Source of the DNA: Hesseltinella vesiculosa
Taxonomy: Eukaryota > Mucoromycota > Mucoromycetes > Mucorales > Cunninghamellaceae
NCBI GenBank assembly: GCA_002104935.1
Contig: MCGT01000014.1
Coordinates: 62,001-126,000, forward strand
DNA length: 64,000 nt
Reading direction: 5' to 3'
Position 1 is the stretch's first letter, and the number at the start of each line of letters is the position of its first letter. The notes under the pieces are model-generated. The model worked only from the letters and a program-made list of their open reading frames with translations, searched no databases and had not been told where the DNA came from. The position numbers were made by a program, and so were the translations under genes. Of the stretch, positions 1 through 10,082 are shown piece by piece.

Positions 1-438
1 CCCTCTCTCTCGCTTACCAGCCGTCAAGTAAGGATAATTCCATGCAGCGATGATAAATACAGCACCAAGAGGCTCTTTGCGAAGGAAGCGCTTGGCAGTC
101 GATGAGTCTTCGACAACCTCATCCTTCAAACATTCTTCAGCGACGCTAATCATATAGTTCGCACGTTCCAAAACGCCATTCACTTCACCACCACCATAAC
201 GCTTGGGACGGCCCATTTGAGATGCAATGCTGACAGCGACTTGCTCACGCTTCTTGTCAAACAGGTCACAGAACTTCTTCATCAGGTTCACACGGTCGGT
301 CACGCTCGTCTTTTTCCAAGATGCAAACGCATTGTTTGCTGTTTTGACTCGTTCGTCCAATTCAGACGTCGATAAGCAGGTAATATCAAACAGCTTTTCT
401 TGTGTAGCTGGAGATACTACAGGAATGGTGACAGTCAT
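1..438 (-). CDS. aldehyde dehydrogenase, 5' exon only (gene runs off the window)
   Basis: The exon 438..18 encodes the first 140 residues of an NAD(P)-dependent aldehyde dehydrogenase and ends in a GTAAGC donor at 17..16; the rest lies left of the window. The start is the ATG at 438, opening MTVTIPVVSPAT. The segment ending PLGAVFIIAAWNYPYLT matches the family's conserved cofactor-domain signature (typically PLGVV..I.PWN.P), and the preceding stretch with RV..A..AF..W fits the N-terminal helices. The catalytic Cys and Glu lie outside the window. The subclass (succinate-semialdehyde, fatty aldehyde or general) cannot be decided from this piece. There is no targeting peptide, so a cytosolic enzyme is likely. 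Confidence 0.88.
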   Translation of the reverse strand, partial: MTVTIPVVSPATQEKLFDITCLSTSELDERVKTANNAFASWKKTSVTDRVNLMKKFCDLFDKKREQVAVSIASQMGRPKRYGGGEVNGVLERANYMISVAEECLKDEVVEDSSTAKRFLRKEPLGAVFIIAAWNYPYLTAGKRERG

Positions 439-785
439 GTTTAATGGCAAAAAAATAAAAGATATAAGAAAAGTGAAGGGAGGGGCGTGTCTTTTTTGAA
501 ACGCACTTTGTTTTGCATTCCCGATTTGTGTTGTCCTGTCATCGTGGGAACCTCAAGGGTTCATGCGATAATTTATAAAGGGACTTTACACTCGCCAATG
601 GTCCGTTTTGATCCCTATCAATTAAAAAAAATATACGCAGCAGCCGGTTCCATTTGCTCGGAATATAGCATTGGCCCGGCACGTGCACAGCTGCCTCCAA
701 TCCTCGCGTACTTGACTGTCTCCAACTCTCTACAGAGCATTCCAGGCGGCTATGGTTTCCCCAGCTTTATAAATGTATACCGGGT
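439..785. other. upstream region of the aldehyde dehydrogenase, no gene seen
   Basis: About 350 bp between the minus-strand aldehyde dehydrogenase start and the tandem array. It should contain the promoter of that gene. Open frames here simply continue into the repeat array. No RNA gene or conserved protein was recognised. Confidence 0.5.
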
Positions 786-2703
786 TTCCGCTAAACTCTC
801 TCTGCCAAACTTGCCAAACTTGCCAAACTCTCTCTGCCATGCTCTCTCTACCAAACACGCCTGCCAAACCTGCCAAACTTGCCAAACTTGCCAAACTCTC
901 TCTGCCAAGCTCTCTCTGCTAGCTGCTAAACCCTCTCTGCCGAACTTGCCAAACTTGCCAAACTCTCTCTGCCAGACTTGCCAAACTTGCCAAACTCTCT
1001 GCCAAACTTGTCAAACTCTCTCTGCCAAGCTCTCTCTGCTAAGCTGCTAAACTCTCTCTGCCAAACTTGCCAAACTTGCCAAACTCTCTCTGCCAAGCTC
1101 TCTCTGCTAGCTGCTAAACCCTCTCTGCCGAACTTGCCAAACTTGCCAAACTCTCTCTGCCAGACTTGCCAAACTTGCCAAACTCTCTGCCAAACTTGCC
1201 AAACTCTCTCTGCCAAGCTCTCTCTGCTAAGCTGCTAAACTCTCTCTGCCAAACTTGCCAAACTTGCCAAACTTGCCAAACTTGCCAAACTTGCCAAACT
1301 CTCTCTGCCAAACACGCCTGCCAAACCTGCCAAACTTGCCAAACTTGCCAAACTCTCTCTGCCAAGCTCTCTCTGCTAGCTGCTAAACCCTCTCTGCCGA
1401 ACTTGCCAAACTTGCCAAACTCTCTCTGCCAGACTTGCCAAACTTGCCAAACTCTCTGCCAAACTTGCCAAACTCTCTCTACCAAGCTCTCTCTGCTAAG
1501 CTGCTAAACTCTCTCTGCCAAACTTGCCAAACTTGCCAAACTCTCTCTGCCAAGCTCTCTCTGTCAAACACGCCTGCCAAACCTGCCAAACTTGCCAAAC
1601 TCTCTCTGCCAAACACGCCTGCCAAACCTGCCAAACTTGCCAAACTTGCCAAACTCTCTCTGCCAGACTTGCCAAACTTGCCAAACGCTCTCTGCCAAGC
1701 TCTCTCTGCCAAACACGCCTGCCAAACCTGCCAAACTTGCCAAACTTGCCAAACTCTCTGCCAAACATGCCAAACTAGCCAAACTCACCTGCCAAACATG
1801 CCAAACTTGCCAAACTATCTGCTGGCCCGAGTGCCTCTTCCTCGCCTTCCACCACCACCTCCTGTAAGATTTATTTATATATGCAAGTGGCTGCTTGCAG
1901 CACCACCGTAAAAAGATGTTTGTGGCTCGAAAAAAAAAAGCGAAGGCGGCGAATCAGAAACTCAGATTTGTAGCCAAACTCTCTCTGCCAAGCTCTCTCT
2001 GCTAAGCTGCTAAACTCTCTCTGCCAAACTTGCCAAACTTGCCAAACTCTCTCTGCCAAGCTCTCTCTGCTAAGCTGCTAAACTCTCTCTGCCAAACTTG
2101 CCAAACTTGCCAAACTCTCTCTGCCAGACTTGCCAAACTTGCCAAACTCTCTGCCAAACTCTCTGCCAAACTCTCTGCCAAACTTGCCAAACTCTCTCTA
2201 CCAAGCTCTCTCTGCTAAGCTGCTAAACTCTCTCTGCCAAACTTGCCAAACTCTCTGCCAAACTTGCCAAACTCTCTCTGCCAAACTCTCTCTGCCAAGC
2301 TCTCTCTGCTAGCTGCTAAACTCTCTCTGTCAAACTTGCCAAACTTGCCAAACTCTCTCTGCCAAGCTCTCTCTGCTAGCTGCTAAACCCTCTCTGCCGA
2401 ACTTGCCAAACTTGCCAAACTCTCTCTGCCAGACTTGCCAAACTTGCCAAACTCTCTGCCAAACTCTCTGCCAAACTTGCCAAACTCTCTCTGCCAAGCT
2501 CTCTCTGCTAAGCTGCTAAACTCTCTCTGCCAAACTTGCCAAACTTGCCAAACTCTCTCTGCCAGACTTGCCAAACGCTCTCTGCCAAGCTCTCTCTGCC
2601 AAACACGCCTGCCAAACCTGCCAAACTTGCCAAACTCTCTGCCAAACATGCCAAACTAGCCAAACTCACCTGCCAAACATGCCAAACTTGCCAAACTATC
2701 TGC
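786..2703. repeat. tandem array of 9-bp TTGCCAAAC units in a CTCTCTCTGCC higher-order pattern
   Basis: About 1.9 kb of tandem repeats. The base unit is TTGCCAAAC, repeated up to six times in a row (for example near 1250-1300). These runs alternate with CTCTCTCTGCCAAGC and GCTAAGCTGCTAAA blocks, which together recur as larger cassettes of very similar order (near 890-1110, 1110-1230 and 1370-1500). Because 9 is a multiple of 3 and the unit has no stop codon in most frames, long frames of CQT/AKL/PNL (plus) or WQV/KFG/SLA (minus) stay open. They show no splice structure or conserved domain and I do not call them genes. Confidence 0.93.
1684..1944. repeat. array-embedded unique block, copy 1 of a direct duplication
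   Basis: The array is interrupted by a non-repetitive block containing CCACCACCACCTCCTG, TTTATTTATATATGC, CACCACCGTAAAAAG and a poly-A run after GTGGCTCG. The same block with the same flanking repeats returns at 2574-2826. The copies differ mainly by one 9-bp unit and in poly-A length. This indicates duplication of a large array segment by unequal exchange. Confidence 0.9.
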
Positions 2704-2826
2704 TGGCCCGAGTGCCTCTTCCTCGCCTTCCACCACCACCTCCTGTAAGATTTATTTATATATGCAAGTGGCTGCTTGCAGCACCACCGTAAAAAGATGT
2801 TTGTGGCTCGAAAAAAAAAAAGCAAA
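2574..2826. repeat. array-embedded unique block, copy 2 of a direct duplication
   Basis: Near-identical partner of 1684-1944, roughly 890 bp downstream in direct orientation. It marks the right edge of the array; only a short decayed remnant (GCCAAAC words at about 2829-2865) follows before the next gene. Confidence 0.9.
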
Positions 2827-3070
2827 GGAACTGCCAAACTCTCTCTGCAAACCTGCCAAACTTGCACATTAAAAAAAAAGCGCGAAATTTTTTTTATTTT
2901 TTTGTTTCTTTCATCTACTGCCATTTACATCAATGAACCCCATCATTCCTACCCGTCTTATCGTATTTACTCCAACCCCTGATTAAGCAGTTTTTGACAG
3001 CTTGCTACTCTTTACAACACTTACTATAACATCTTTCGTTTACCTTTTGTTTTATTTTGGCTTCTACGTT

Positions 3071-4312
3071 ATGACAATCATAAGCAAGGAACAGGCAGTT
3101 TGCATTTATTACGGTCGCGAATATTCTTTGGAAAACGCCAGAGAAGCGCAAGAGCTGTTTCGCATTGAACACCATTCCAGTGTAGATCTTTGCTACACGA
3201 CTGATCCATTGCAACCAGTGGCAGCAAAGAAACTTCGCATCCACTTCTCTCCAAGTATTTTTCATACTTATTTGTCTGAAGCTACAACTCCTGCTGTAAA
3301 CAATACTCGCAATGTCAATTGTAAGTTGTATATTTTACTTCATTCATACACTAAGCATTTCTTCTTTTTCTTTTGGGTAACAGTAACCAAGGAGCAAGTG
3401 ATGTCTTTCATAAACCAAGTCTACATTCCATTCAACAACGAATTATCAAAAATTTTATATGACAACGATTGGATTTCGTCAGCGCAAATTCATTCCAGCG
3501 TATCTCTAAAATCTCAAGTAATTGGCAAGAAAAGTGGTCAAGCATTCGCTGTTCTTGCTGGTTCCAACAAACTGCATTTTCTGCAAGCAAATGTTGATCG
3601 ACGACAAAATCAACGATATTATCATCTTTCAATCTTACGGCCATCATATCAATCAAAAGTCATCCAACAACTTTTGTCATATGATGTTCAATATCAACAG
3701 GCCATCCAGGTGCGAAAGAACGAAGGTTACCAAATGATTGGATATTGTCGAAAGAGTCCAGCTACCGGTAATAATAACGACCATGACAACCGCCACCGAC
3801 TACTGAGTATGATGATCGATAAGTTAAAAAAGCGATCTTTGGTCACAAAAGTATTCGTCTCTTGGTCATCCACAGCTTCGTCTAAGTTCGAACGACGCGA
3901 TCGTGTCAAACATCAGCCTATTCTTGGTGACGGTGATACAGCCGATATGCTGAATATGCTGGCCGGCGAAGGCAAAGATATCATTTTGACAGTGTTGGAT
4001 TATGCTGGTCTGACAACAAACACAGAAAATCTGAAGGAATTTTTACTTGAATACCCACGCGTCAAATACATTTACGTTGATCGCTTACCATTTGTATTGG
4101 AAGTTGACCAATTGAATACGCAGTCCTTGGTAGAAAATGAGAAAACTCGTGAACGATTTGCTTGCCGTAAAAACCTCGACAACGCTCTGGTTAAATATCA
4201 CCTCATTATTTCTCTTTCTCTTTTTTTTTTACACTTTCTCCTATGCAGTAAACTTTCTTTCCCTTCCACGTTTATTCTATTATGCCACGTTGAAGTATTG
4301 GAGATTTCTTAA
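3071..4312 (+). CDS. orphan protein with a possible serine-recombinase-like segment
   Basis: Start chosen at the first ATG of the frame (3071, MTIISKEQAVC). One clear intron is 3321..3383 (GTAAGT..CAG). A second T-rich intron probably begins at 4167 or 4190 and ends at CAG 4248, so the true 3' end (about 4250-4400) is uncertain; 4312 is the stop if unspliced. The C-terminal half carries IGYCRKSP, then an R..LL..MIDKL helix, VFVSWSSTAS, an ILTVLDYAGLTTN strand and RFACRKN. This order loosely resembles an IS607-type small serine recombinase (Y.R.S with a possible nucleophile Ser, then a D/R-rich core), and similar proteins seem common in Mucoromycota. That link is my inference; no DNA-binding domain is evident. 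The N-terminal half is not recognised. Confidence 0.55.
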   Translation: MTIISKEQAVCIYYGREYSLENAREAQELFRIEHHSSVDLCYTTDPLQPVAAKKLRIHFSPSIFHTYLSEATTPAVNNTRNVNCKLYILLHSYTKHFFFFFWVTVTKEQVMSFINQVYIPFNNELSKILYDNDWISSAQIHSSVSLKSQVIGKKSGQAFAVLAGSNKLHFLQANVDRRQNQRYYHLSILRPSYQSKVIQQLLSYDVQYQQAIQVRKNEGYQMIGYCRKSPATGNNNDHDNRHRLLSMMIDKLKKRSLVTKVFVSWSSTASSKFERRDRVKHQPILGDGDTADMLNMLAGEGKDIILTVLDYAGLTTNTENLKEFLLEYPRVKYIYVDRLPFVLEVDQLNTQSLVENEKTRERFACRKNLDNALVKYHLIISLSLFFLHFLLCSKLSFPSTFILLCHVEVLEIS

Positions 4313-4399
4313 CCCGTTTTTCCATAGAAACAGCAGGATGGTCTTGCACAATGCCGCCGGCTCAGCTTCCAAATTGGATATTTGCCCGTTGTCATAGCA

Positions 4400-4854
4400 A
4401 CGTCCCTTTCTACCTTTCTTTTTCTTCAACGTCAATTTCCGGCTGCCTTTTTCCTTTCATTGCTATTGCCTTTAATCAACACATTATGCCACTATAGGAT
4501 AGAAAAGGTGTGATGTCTGGCAAACACTCACTTGTCTCTACCGTCGTTTACTCCCCACCCACTCCTGGCTGCCAATGCTTCCTTTTTTTTTTTTTTACCT
4601 TTCGATCTAGTTGGTGGCACTGGTAGGCGGCATGTTTCCATTTCAGTACACCGTAAATGTCGTGAAGAGATACGTACCTTGAAGTATGTTTAGGGTCACG
4701 TGCACGATTTATTGAAGGGAGCCGCCGTTGAAGCGTTTGGTGAGAGATTTTAAATTTTGTGCCCCCTGCACCGAAACTCGTTAGCATACAGTCTTGAAAA
4801 ATATGCAGACGTGCTGTTATGTGTCAAGTAAGCTAGGGAGGATATGCTTTAACT
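4400..4854. other. intergenic, nothing recognised
   Basis: AT-rich sequence after the orphan gene with a T12 run near 4586. No gene, tRNA or array was found. It leads into a copy of the dispersed repeat. Confidence 0.5.
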
Positions 4855-5160
4855 ATCGTATATTATCACCATGTACTTCCCCTTGTATGGGAATCCGAAT
4901 TTGGTGCAAAAGTGGATTTTTGGCCAGTCGCCTGGGGTCCCCCTGGCAAAAAGGGCCATCTTTTAGCTGGGGATTCGGAGATTCCAAAACGAATCTTTGG
5001 AAAAATTGATTGAGTAACCTTCACCGATCGACTTGCTATTTTAAGCATCATCATCATTCACCAGCTTCTTCTCTCATGCAAAACTTCTTATCGATCCATC
5101 CTTTCAAAAGTCCCGTGCGATGTTTGCTTTTTTTTCAGATTTCGAAAAAAAAAAGTGTGG
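4855..5160 (+). repeat. dispersed repeat family, copy A (plus orientation)
   Basis: Conserved blocks in order: TGGGGTCCCCCTGGC, AGCTGGGGATTCGGAG, TTCCAAAACG, AACCTTCACCGATCGAC, an ATCATCATCATTCA run, and GTTTGCTTTTTTTTCAG just before poly-A. The same blocks in the same order occur at 11.7 kb (minus), 33.2 kb (minus), 46.4 kb and 63.3 kb, with partial copies at 31.3 and 47.0 kb. There is no open frame and no obvious terminal inverted repeat. See the findings. Confidence 0.8.
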
Positions 5161-5367
5161 TGCGGTTTCAAATTCCGATGGGGCGCCCTTTCACCTCAGC
5201 GCTCACTTGACTGAAGCTCTACTGCACTTTTAATTGACATCAATGCTAAAGTACACGGGTGCAGAAAATCGTAATTGATGGTAATGTTGAAAAAAAAACT
5301 TTGTCGTAAAGGTTGCGCAACAACCTTTTTGAATGCATCCAAAAAAAATACATGGTTCCTCACTTTA

Positions 5368-6924
5368 TTACAACAGTGACGATGCATCTAGGTTGTGGCC
5401 GATAACATTGAAGACTGTCATGGTAACTTGACGAATCAGTTGGCCGTCCAGGGCATTCGTATAGTCGCAGAAGATGTGCCTTTGGGGGTTCCGGTTTAGA
5501 CTTTGGAAGCGCTGTTTGAAATAAGCAATAACTTGCTCTTCGTTGGCTTCATCACCTGCAAAAGAAGAAAACGTGAGCAACAACCAAGTCTGAGAGCGCG
5601 GGGGAAATTACCATCGTAGTCACCAAAGTACTTTGTAACGCGTGAGTGCTTGATTTTTCTTAGGAAGAGATCCATCTTGTTCAACAAGACAATGATCGTG
5701 GTGGACTTGAACCATGGTGAATTGCAAATGGCATCAAACAGTATCAGCGACTCCCTCATCTGGTAAAAAAAAAAATTAGACTTTGAAGGTTTGTGAAAAC
5801 GTGCCCAATTTGCTTGGCTTTGTGTGACAAGGGAACGGCTTCCGGTGCTTGTCGGATACTTACTTGATTCTTTTGAGCGGAAAAAAATAAAAAATTGAGT
5901 TGGGCTGAGCAGCAATGGAACGGAATCAACTTACAGAGTTTGGATCATAAAGCGTGCCTTTATCATAACCATTAATTGAGACCAGAAACAGCACAGCTGA
6001 GATGTCGTCAAAGCAGTGGAGCCACTTTTTACTGTCGTCAGCCATGATCTTTTCACCAGCAATATCGATGATTTTGTATTTGTAGGGGCCGATTTTGAAT
6101 TTGCACATGTTCATGGCTTGCGCTTGTTCTTTGCAGCAAAGGATATCTTGGTTATTTGGTATATAGCCTGGTGCCCAGATAGTTTGTAATTTGTCGAAAA
6201 AACTATAAAAAAAATGAGTTGTTGAAGTGCCGATGTTTCTTTTTTTTTTTAGATTTACTATGGAAGGCCGTCATCACCAGCCAAACGATGAGCTTTTTGA
6301 ATGCCAGCATCAGCCCATAATTGTTCCAGTGGGTGGAGGTACAGTGGATTAAAATAAAATGAGGGACCCAGTGTCTCAAAGGGTTCACTGAAGAGTGAAG
6401 CATCCGTCTAATTGGGCCAATTGCAAAGTGAAAAAAAGTTAGTGTCACCCCAAAAAATTAACCCCACTTTGTTTCATTGGTACCTGAAGATCTTGATATT
6501 CCAATGGGATTTGAAATTGATCCAGGGTTTGGATTAAAAATTGCATGGAAGTATAAATGTTTTGGAAGATGGCACTGCGATATTCCAGTCGATCATTTGC
6601 GGTCAGCTGGTGGGATCCATAGGAAAATTGCAATTGTTTGAAAAACGTCGATTTTCCTAGGGTAAAAAAGAAAGAAAGCCATGAGGATTCGCGCGCAGAT
6701 TTTTTTTTTTTTCATTCAGTTACCAGCTTCTTTGGTACCTATTTCGACAAATGCTTCGGTTAATATTTTTAAGGAACTTGATCTGACTTTTTAGACTTAC
6801 CCAGAAGCAAAAGTTTGATTTCGCTCTTTTTTCTCTCTTCATCAAGGCGGATCTGCCGGTCAATGGCCTTGCTTGTCTTGAACAATTTTTCTTGTTTAGT
6901 GTTTGTGCTGACCTGGTTGCCCAT
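5368..6924 (-). CDS. divergent heterotrimeric G-protein alpha subunit with altered catalytic residues
   Basis: Eight exons: 6924..6801, 6738..6724, 6656..6484, 6407..6259, 6202..5935, 5869..5864, 5759..5612, 5555..5368, giving 356 aa, the usual G-alpha length. MG at the N terminus suits myristoylation; the usual Cys-3 is absent. The P-loop is GTKEAGKST (42-50; usual GAGESGKST). LLNKMD (270-275) matches NKxD. In switch I, QDILCC has Cys where the GTPase Arg normally sits and no Mg-binding Thr. In switch II, DIAGE (200-204) has Glu for the catalytic Gln and a three-residue insertion before KKWLHCF. The TCAT base-contact loop reads FCDY. GTP hydrolysis is therefore probably weak or absent (inference). 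Two microexons (15 and 6 nt) are needed for the P-loop and for NQ before MRESLILFD. AATAAA overlaps the stop. Confidence 0.9.
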
Positions 6925-7288
6925 GCTTTTGATCTAAAGAAAAGAATTACTCGTTAGTGTGAAGCCGATCTGAACGAGGACAGCGTACGCAGGTTGTCTT
7001 TTTTTTTTCGGGAAACGAGAATGTGGGTGAGATGTGGAGAAAAAATGGGAAAGAAAAAGAAGACAATGGGCTTGGTTGGGGTAACTTTTATGCCAAAGCA
7101 ATTCTGGCTGTTCCGGTAGCACAAGGCCAAGCAAAAATAAGGTCCTCAGCCGAAGAAAACTCGTGCAAAAATCCTTGAATTGGTGGGACGTGCGGCACTG
7201 ATGGATTCTTCTAAAACAATCAAAAAGGGACGCTATCCAATTGATTTTATGTACATAAAAAGCAGGAGAAAAAAAGGAGGGCGGTGGA
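6925..7288. other. spacer between RhoGAP 3' end and G-alpha start
   Basis: 364 bp separating two minus-strand genes; it must hold the RhoGAP 3' UTR and the G-alpha promoter. It contains a T9 run near 7000 and no recognisable gene. Confidence 0.5.
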
Positions 7289-8943
7289 CTATTGAGTGGC
7301 GATGGAGGTCAGGTGGTCTTGGCGTTCATTGGGATGGACGGTGCGAATGGATTTCCAGCGTCTTGGGCCGGAAGCATTGGGAAGAGCGGTAGAATCCGGT
7401 CGCGCGCCAGGGAGAGAAGATTGCCGCGATCTGGATATAAGGTTCACTGGCATGGTGGATGGAATACTGAGCGACCTCCGAACTTGGGCGCTAGTGGGGA
7501 TAGCATTGACAGACGTGGATGATTGCGCATTGCCTTGATGATGTAGCAGAACGGACGATTTAGAATAGTCAGCCTTGTCTTGGCACGAAGCTGCCAATGG
7601 TAGTTGAACGAGCGATTTCGATCCCAGAGTGCTTGTGGTGGAATAGAGCGGATGTATGCCAGTGGTCATGGTTGGGGCAATGGAGGGTGTGATCGTGTTT
7701 GGGGAGACGGACGGACGGATTGGGAACTCTGGAAAGCGACGACATGAGCATGACAGCCCATCATTTTTTTTTTTGTGGGATCAGCTACCTTACCTTGACT
7801 TGCTGAGGGTATGTCTGAATGAGGAGGTATACGAAACTGATCCTGATGTTCAACCAAATAAGTCAATACTCGCTGAGCTTCCTTGTAACTGACAGGATTG
7901 ATATGGACATCTGTCTCGGGCTGGGTCATGAATCCCTGTAATAAAAAAAAATTAAGACATGTGCTGTGCCTGTGAAGAAAAGAAAAATTGAAACAGCGAC
8001 GGAGCTTTGAACTTACAGGGGCAAACACCGAAGCCAAACAAGCGGTATCCATGCGGTTGATATCATTGGCACTATCAAATACAGCGAGCAGATCCAGCAG
8101 GTAATGTAGCAAAAATTGATGGGGCCATGGTAATTCATCCATCAGGCTCTGGAAGGCTTGAATCTTGTCATTTTCTGACTGTCTTGAATTGTCTAATTAT
8201 GAAGCAAGAAAAAACAAGGTTGATAGAAATCCAAAAATGGTTAACCCAAAAGTTTCCTTTTACCCAGTGTGGCGAGAAATCGTTCGTGGTACTCTGTTGG
8301 GATGACTGGCACAGGCAAATGATTCAGGTACCGCTTCATGATATTGGCTGCGTCGTGTACAGTGAAGCCATCCCATGACAAGGTGATGCCGTATTGAGTC
8401 TCTGGCGAGTCGAACAGCTGCTGCAATTGGTTGATTCGTTTGGCACTTCCTGATAATCGAAAAATGCCTTCTACATAAAGCCCTGCATATAGAAAAAAGT
8501 GGCCATCAATGCTTGATATCTTTGTTATCTGCACTTTCGTCTTCGTTGCTTCTTACCTTGGTCCTTTAAGAAATGACCACATCTTGCAATAACACTTGGA
8601 ATGGGACCAGCGCAGTCTTTGCTTGTCGCTTCGTCGTGATAGGAGATAAGGGAGTAGGCGTATGATATAGACTCTGTCAATGCGACACCAAAGAGACGAG
8701 CCGGGGCTAACCATTATAAAGAAAAAGGTGAATGGAACATGAAGACCAAGCCTTTCCTTCAGCTGGCTACTTTTTATTTCACATCCCAAGCAACGCTGGG
8801 TAACTTTTTTTTTAAAAAAAAAAAAAAAAAAGGAGGGGAGGATTACCTTGAATTGGTTTGATTGGTTTCGTTAAACTATTCTTTCTCCACCATGGCTTCT
8901 TTGTTGATTTATCTACTGTGGTGTCGGATTGGATTGCTGACAT
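7289..8943 (-). CDS. Rho GTPase-activating protein (SAC7/BAG7-like)
   Basis: Six exons: 8943..8847, 8706..8557, 8482..8264, 8192..8017, 7935..7794, 7728..7289, total 407 aa. The RhoGAP domain spans about residues 35-245. It opens with ARLFGVALTESI (the family's FGVPL.ESI), continues with IPSVIARCGHFLKDQG, then EGIFRLSGSAKR with the arginine finger R91, then TVHDAANIMKRYLNHLPVPVIP. This arrangement fits fungal SAC7/BAG7-type GAPs, which switch off Rho1-class GTPases controlling cell wall and actin. The C-terminal 150 residues are Ser/Thr/Pro-rich with basic RRSLS and SRSRQSS patches, likely phosphorylation sites. Intron 1 (140 nt) contains a long A/T run. It lies just upstream of the G-alpha gene on the same strand. 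Confidence 0.9.
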
Positions 8944-9305
8944 TATAAATGGGCATTCACCAACAGAATGAAAGGGAAAACGAGAAGAAAATAGACAAAA
9001 AAAGGGAGGCGGGAATAAATTGAGGCTCTATTGTGCGAAGCCTCGCGTGTTGACACTCCGGCAGGCAGTGTCACATGTCTCAAGCAGGCCATGAAAAGAG
9101 TTAAAAATAAACACTCTCGCCAAGGCATGGATTGTCTGGACTGGACAAAACAAAAATAAAAAATTATGGCCTGGGCGTTATAGAATGATACAAAGTTGGC
9201 AATAAACCAATATGAAATCACATGCACTAAAATTATGTCGCATTCCGTAGCTGCCTTGGTTTTCATAGTGGATCAGCAATGGCTGCAATAATTCCATAGA
9301 AAGCA
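8944..9305. other. intergenic, RhoGAP upstream region
   Basis: Promoter side of the RhoGAP gene. No coding exon or RNA gene recognised; short open frames here have no supporting splice signals. Confidence 0.4.
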
Positions 9306-9560
9306 GTAGCTTTTTACTTGACTCTTTTTGTGATGCTGCCAAAGGAACCATCGCCAGTCAGGAACTCTGCCACAGGCTTCTGGCGCCACTCGGAGTTTGT
9401 TTAGTAGCGAGGAGTGAGGCGGAAGAGAAAATTGGCACTAATGACCAGAAACAGGCACTTGCCGAAAATGACAAAACAACCTTTACTGCCATCAAGTAGC
9501 AACTTCGTGCTGATTTGGCGGCTGGAACGCTCGATAAAAGAAAGCAGGTCAGCATGACAC
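9306..9560 (+). pseudogene. possible coding relic with in-frame TAG
   Basis: A plus-strand frame reads DSFCDAAKGTIASQELCH, continues through EAEEKIGTNDQKQALAEN, then meets a TAG and goes on as QLRADLAAGTLDKRKQ up to a GTCAGC donor-like site, with TTCTCCAG about 35 bp later. The composition is protein-like but the stop interrupts it and no partner exons are convincing. I do not recognise the family. It could be a decayed gene or chance. Confidence 0.25.
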
Positions 9561-10082
9561 ACTGACTCTTTTTCTTCTCCAGCCGTTCAATCGATCCAGC
9601 TACTAGTCAACATCTTCTTGGCCATGTTATTATCAAGGCTTTGCGGGCTTTTTTTTTCCCTTGTGCTTGGTCGAGATCGAACGGTTTCGATCAAGTGCGG
9701 TTTTGTCGAGGAGACTCGTTGCTTTTCATTGAATGAGCCCCGTGTACAAGGCTTGGTGCTCTGAAGCTTGGGCTGAATTTGGATTTCTGGTCAAGGTATG
9801 CCAGGCAGAAGCACCTGGTATTTTCTGACCTGCCTAGACTCTTGTGCAACGTATCCGACGATGCGATGGTTTTAACCATCGACACATCTCATCATGTGCT
9901 TATTGGACGCAAAGTATGAGCTGCTTTGATGAGGTCGGGCTTTGCGTGCTTCAATATCAGCCGCGCGGGAGTCCTCTGCCAGGAGTGCTTACAAGTTTTG
10001 AGTTTTGCATGGATTGTTCATGCGAAAGTGGCAAAGCAAACGTACCAATTTATTTTAACATACAATGGTATAACTTGGCGGC
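9561..10082. other. intergenic, nothing recognised
   Basis: Downstream of the TatD gene (which is transcribed toward it). No gene or repeat family member identified. Confidence 0.4.

Noticed and set aside
926..1911. Cys-Gln-Thr or Trp-Gln-Val repeat proteins in the 0.8-2.7 kb array
   Set aside because: The frames are products of the 9-bp unit; they start and stop at random unit variants and overlap in several frames on both strands.
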